From assembly GCF_004122035.1 (NCBI RefSeq), contig NZ_SAXA01000012.1, positions 1 to 64,000 on the forward strand: 64,000 bases of DNA, written 5' to 3'. The stretch comes from Ancylomarina salipaludis (GTDB lineage Bacteria; Bacteroidota; Bacteroidia; Bacteroidales; Marinifilaceae). Each line of letters starts with the position of its first letter. Positions within the stretch are counted from its first letter, which is position 1. Shown in pieces: positions 60,638 through 64,000 of the stretch. Below the pieces are notes generated by a model, which saw nothing but the letters and a program-made list of their open reading frames with translations, was not told the DNA's origin and searched no databases. The position numbers and the translations under genes are program-made.

Positions 60638-61777
60638 ATGAAATCAATTAAGACTTATATAGAGCGGGCAAGAATTTGGGCAAAATTGATATTGTCCGAT
60701 GATTTATCGAATTCAGAACTAAACGATTCGGAGCTCGACGATATACATGATGTTGCATCTGGCAAGTATGAAGTCTGGAGAAATACTCAAGTTAAGAGGT
60801 TTAATGAAAAAGCTGTGTGGGCCAATATCGAAAATAAGATTGGGAAGGGGGAGCAGCAGCTGCCTAAGATTATTCGTTTATTAAAGCCGTGGCGTTCGGT
60901 GGCGGCCGCTATTTTACTGATGGTATTGGGGGCTGAGTTGTATTTTATTTTCCAGGATTTACAGACTGTAAAAACAGTTGAGGTTCTTCCTGGCGAATCA
61001 CTTGCCTACCTTCAGGTTGACAATCAAAATAAAATTGATTTGTCTGTACAAGATACCCTACTGCTTTTTTATCAGGTAAATGCTCAGGTCGATTCGGGGC
61101 AATTGGTGTACGCTAAGATTGAAGGTGATCTATCTAAAATTGAGACCCACACCATTAATGTGCCTAGCAAAGGTGAGTATTTTGTGCAATTGTCTGATGG
61201 GACAAAGGTTTGGATGAATTCGGAATCTTCATTGCGTTTCAAATCAAAGTTCACAGGCAAGCAGCGTGTTGTCGATCTTGTGGGAGAAGCATATTTCGAA
61301 GTTGCTAAAAATCCGGACCAACCCTTTATAGTCAGAACAGCTAACACCTTTGTAAAAGTTTTAGGAACGAAGTTTAATGTGAAAGCTTATGCCGATGAAG
61401 CTTATACTTATACCACTCTTAATGAAGGGAAAGTGAAGTTGATAATGGATGACAAGCAACAAATAATGGCACCTAATGAACAAGTCGTTTTTGATAAAAA
61501 GAATCGTCAGTATACGAAAAAGGTGGTTGATGCTTCAATCTATTCCGCCTGGACAAAGGGCCAATTTGTTTTTAAAGATGAACGATTGGAAGATATTCTC
61601 AGCAGTTTGAGCAGGTGGTATGGCGTGAAAGTTTTTTATAAGCATGCACAACAAAAGGAGGAGCGTTTCTCAATCAGTGTAAATCGTTATGATGAAATTC
61701 AACCCCTTCTTAATCATATTGAGTTAACAGGAAATATTCATTTGAAAATAAATAAGTCGGCACTAATTGTTGAATAA
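60638..61777 (+). CDS. FecR-family anti-sigma factor (Sus locus 4)
   Basis: A protein of 379 residues. The cytoplasmic part (about 1-82) is acidic with a DDLSNSELNDSELDD stretch, and the membrane helix is at about 87-106 (RSVAAAILLMVLGAELYFIF). The FecR domain includes KGEYFVQLSDGTKVWMNSESSL and VGEAYFEVAKNPDQPFIVRT. DUF4974 begins at FKDERLEDILSSLSRWYGV. It is about 20 residues shorter than the other three because the segment just after the membrane helix is shortened. It controls the sigma factor at 59997. Confidence 0.92.
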   Translation: MKSIKTYIERARIWAKLILSDDLSNSELNDSELDDIHDVASGKYEVWRNTQVKRFNEKAVWANIENKIGKGEQQLPKIIRLLKPWRSVAAAILLMVLGAELYFIFQDLQTVKTVEVLPGESLAYLQVDNQNKIDLSVQDTLLLFYQVNAQVDSGQLVYAKIEGDLSKIETHTINVPSKGEYFVQLSDGTKVWMNSESSLRFKSKFTGKQRVVDLVGEAYFEVAKNPDQPFIVRTANTFVKVLGTKFNVKAYADEAYTYTTLNEGKVKLIMDDKQQIMAPNEQVVFDKKNRQYTKKVVDASIYSAWTKGQFVFKDERLEDILSSLSRWYGVKVFYKHAQQKEERFSISVNRYDEIQPLLNHIELTGNIHLKINKSALIVE

Positions 61778-61784
61778 AAAAATA

Positions 61785-61812
61785 GGGAGAGTGATACGGC
61801 GAATATCCTCCC
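61785..61812 (+). promoter_or_regulatory. Weak stem between fecR 4 and susC 4
   Basis: GGGAG and CTCCC can pair, with ATA and TAT inside, at the position of the stronger hairpins of the other loci. Much less convincing than those. Confidence 0.35.
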
Positions 61813-61860
61813 CCTTGAGTTAAATTCTAGTACTAATCATTACTTAACCCAGACAAATTT

Positions 61861-64000
61861 ATGGAAAAATTTGCAGATGTGTTTCGCATTTTTATGCGGA
61901 AACGAAATCAAACGTTTAGAATTATGAAACTTTCAGTTTTTTTGATGCTGATTGGCATGATGCAAGTTTCTGCCAATGTGTATTCTCAGGCAGGAAAAAT
62001 CAACGTGCAGGTCAGTCAAGTTAGTTTATCGGATCTCTTGTGGGAACTTCAGGAAAATTCAGGGATTGTGTTTGTTTACAAGACCAAGGATTTAAAGGAT
62101 TTTCCTGTGGTAAGTATTAAAAAAGAAGGGGCCAGTATAAATGAAATTCTTGATGAAATTTTGTTGGATACCGATTTGGAGTATGCACTAGACAATAATG
62201 TTGTGGTGATCAAGAAAAAACTGCCTGAGCCAAAACCTCAAATTGAAGTTGTTAACAAGGATAAAAAACAAGCGAAAAAACAACTAAAAGGAACGGTTAC
62301 TGATAAGGATGGGAATACTTTACCAGGTGTTTCGGTGGTGGTAAAAGGAACATCAAATGGGGTGGCTACTGATATTGATGGGAATTATACTATACAATTT
62401 GAAGATGATCATGTAGTATTGATCTATTCATTTGTGGGAATGTTACCTCAGGAAATTGCCTACAAAGGCCAGTCTGTGCAAAATGTAAGTTTAACAGCTG
62501 ATTCAAAACAAATGGATGAGGTGGTTGTGACCGGATACCAGTCTATTTCGAGAGAAAGAGCTTCAGGAGCATTTGAAAAAGTAGATTCAGAAGTTTTGGA
62601 TCAAAAATCAACTTTAAATGTGGTAGATAAGCTGGAAGGACAGGCCGCAGGTGTATTATTTGACAATGAGGGAAATATAACCATCCGAGGAATTAGTACA
62701 ATGAAAGGAAATCGCGATCCTTTATATGTTATTGATGGATTTCCTATTGAGGGAGATCTAGAAACCTTAAATCCTAATGACATTGAAAGTATGACTGTTT
62801 TGAAAGATGCGGCTGCAGCATCTATTTGGGGAGCTCGTGCTGCCAATGGTGTTATTGTAATTGTTTCAAAAAAAAATGCGAAGAAAGGAAAACCAATGGT
62901 AGAGTTTTCTTCAACTTTATCCATTGCTGATCATACTGATTTATACGAGTTGCCATTTGCCTCAACTGAAAAGTTTTTAGAGGTAGAGAAATTTCTTGCC
63001 GACAATGGATGGCAAAATTTGCCATCGGGAGCTAATCAATATCCGATTACTCAGGGTATGGATACTTTTTTAAAACTAAATGATGGACAAATCGATCAAG
63101 CCGAAGCAGATGCTATCATTAATCAGCTTAAAGGAGTTGATGTAAGAGACGAATTTGCGGATCTGTTTTTAAGAAAATCTGTTCGTCAACAATACAATCT
63201 TGCAATCAGCGGAGCCAGTGATAATAGCAACTATCGTCTCTCATTGAGTTACGATGATAACAAAACATCTTCTAAGGAAAATCAAAATGATCGTTTGATT
63301 GCGAATTTTAAAATCAATACTAAAATTACTGATCGCATCAATGTGAATGCTGGAATTTCTACTACGCTTAGAAATCAGTATAACAATGGAATTGGAATTC
63401 AAAGTATTCTTAGAACTCCACAATATCAAACAATAGTAGATGCTGATGGGAACTACATTCCGCAGCCTGAATCCTACTATCAATCAACTAAGGAAGATTT
63501 GGTTGCACAAGGTTATCCGTACAATTGGGATTACAACTTGTATCAGGAATTTCAGAATAAAGACAATACTGTAAAGAATACGGATATTCGTATGAATGTT
63601 GGTGTTAATGTGAAGCTTGTAGATGGACTTGATTTTGAAGGAAGATATCAGTATGAGTGGGGAAATAAGGAAGGAGAAAATTTATATAATGAAGAGACTT
63701 ATACGGTTCGAAATCGTGTAAATACATTTACTTATATTAAAGATGGAAATATCATCAGTAATTTCCCCAAAGGTCACATTTTCAATCAGTCTTTTGAAAA
63801 GTATAGCACTTTCACTACCAGAGGGCAATTGAATTTTAATCGTGCATTTGATGATAACAAGCACCAATTGAATGCTCTTGCAGGTATGGAGGTCAGAAAA
63901 TATGAAAGTGAGAAATCTTCGTACAGTAAATATGGGTATGATCCGCAAAGTTTGCAATATATCAGTGTAAATCACAATGAGAGATATACAACGGCTATCA
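61861..64000 (+). CDS. SusC/RagA-family TonB-dependent receptor with STN domain (locus 4, cut by window end)
   Basis: The first 713 codons of a receptor that runs past the right edge. A signal region (MKLSVFLMLIGMMQVSANVYSQ) follows a basic stretch. Then come an STN domain (VSQVSLSDLLWELQENSGIVFVYK), a regulatory-like domain (about residues 140-210, GVATDIDGNYTIQFEDDH), a plug (ITIRGISTMKGNRDPLYVIDG, LKDAAAASIWGARAANGVIVI) and the first barrel strands. The ATG is directly preceded by ACAAATTT. It is most similar in layout to the receptor of locus 3. A SusD gene is expected beyond 64000. Confidence 0.92.
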   Translation, partial: MEKFADVFRIFMRKRNQTFRIMKLSVFLMLIGMMQVSANVYSQAGKINVQVSQVSLSDLLWELQENSGIVFVYKTKDLKDFPVVSIKKEGASINEILDEILLDTDLEYALDNNVVVIKKKLPEPKPQIEVVNKDKKQAKKQLKGTVTDKDGNTLPGVSVVVKGTSNGVATDIDGNYTIQFEDDHVVLIYSFVGMLPQEIAYKGQSVQNVSLTADSKQMDEVVVTGYQSISRERASGAFEKVDSEVLDQKSTLNVVDKLEGQAAGVLFDNEGNITIRGISTMKGNRDPLYVIDGFPIEGDLETLNPNDIESMTVLKDAAAASIWGARAANGVIVIVSKKNAKKGKPMVEFSSTLSIADHTDLYELPFASTEKFLEVEKFLADNGWQNLPSGANQYPITQGMDTFLKLNDGQIDQAEADAIINQLKGVDVRDEFADLFLRKSVRQQYNLAISGASDNSNYRLSLSYDDNKTSSKENQNDRLIANFKINTKITDRINVNAGISTTLRNQYNNGIGIQSILRTPQYQTIVDADGNYIPQPESYYQSTKEDLVAQGYPYNWDYNLYQEFQNKDNTVKNTDIRMNVGVNVKLVDGLDFEGRYQYEWGNKEGENLYNEETYTVRNRVNTFTYIKDGNIISNFPKGHIFNQSFEKYSTFTTRGQLNFNRAFDDNKHQLNALAGMEVRKYESEKSSYSKYGYDPQSLQYISVNHNERYTTAI

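Overview
The window is AT-rich DNA from a member of the Bacteroidota. Four SusC/SusD outer-membrane import loci, FecR-type anti-sigma factors paired with ECF sigma factors, many lipoproteins with Bacteroidota-style lipoboxes and TTTG / TAnnTTTG promoters all point there. The mixture looks marine or anaerobic (Marinilabiliales-like), but no rRNA or other taxonomic marker is present, so the order is a guess.

Layout. 1-4770 is an integron-like cassette array: five single-gene cassettes, each with its own short inverted repeat at its two ends (GTT... / ...AAC), separated by long foldable attC-like segments. No integrase is visible. After a small reverse-strand gene (5134-5712) and a non-coding stretch come four trans-envelope signalling and import loci. 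Locus 1 is 6681-18610, with a DsbD-N-like gene behind it. Locus 2 is 19906-30474, followed by a TlpA gene at 30574-31902. Locus 3 is 46239-56202. Locus 4 is 59997 to beyond the right edge. Each locus starts ECF sigma, FecR anti-sigma, STN-domain SusC; loci 1-3 go on to SusD. Their cargo is lipoproteins: a zinc metallohydrolase, a DUF4302 protein, an FN3/FISUMP protein, several TlpA-like thioredoxins and a trypsin-like protease. No glycoside hydrolase is seen, so the substrates are more likely proteins, peptides or cofactors than polysaccharides. Two loci (1 and 3) are preceded by a matching structured RNA of about 120 nt with a covarying closing helix and a terminator-like tail.

Between loci 2 and 3 lie a cysteine-synthase-like enzyme, an Ig-like secreted protein, a reverse-strand AsmA/lipoprotein pair, a defence-like island (38229-42796) and a VIT/vWA/TonB fusion protein. 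The island holds two units. The first is a compact operon of a small Gly/Ser-tailed protein, a PfkB-kinase plus nucleoside-deoxyribosyltransferase-like fusion, and a QueC-like enzyme. The second is a reverse transcriptase preceded by a ~310-nt structured RNA, resembling defence-associated reverse transcriptases. Between loci 3 and 4 a MarR regulator with two perfect operator copies drives a translationally coupled serine hydrolase, followed by a second one.

How it works together (inference): in each Sus locus substrate binding to the STN-bearing SusC would signal through the periplasmic FecR domain to release the ECF factor. A shared ACTCACCC element lies before two fecR genes and both structured RNAs and is a candidate ECF promoter element. 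All functional calls come from reading motifs by eye; no database search was possible.
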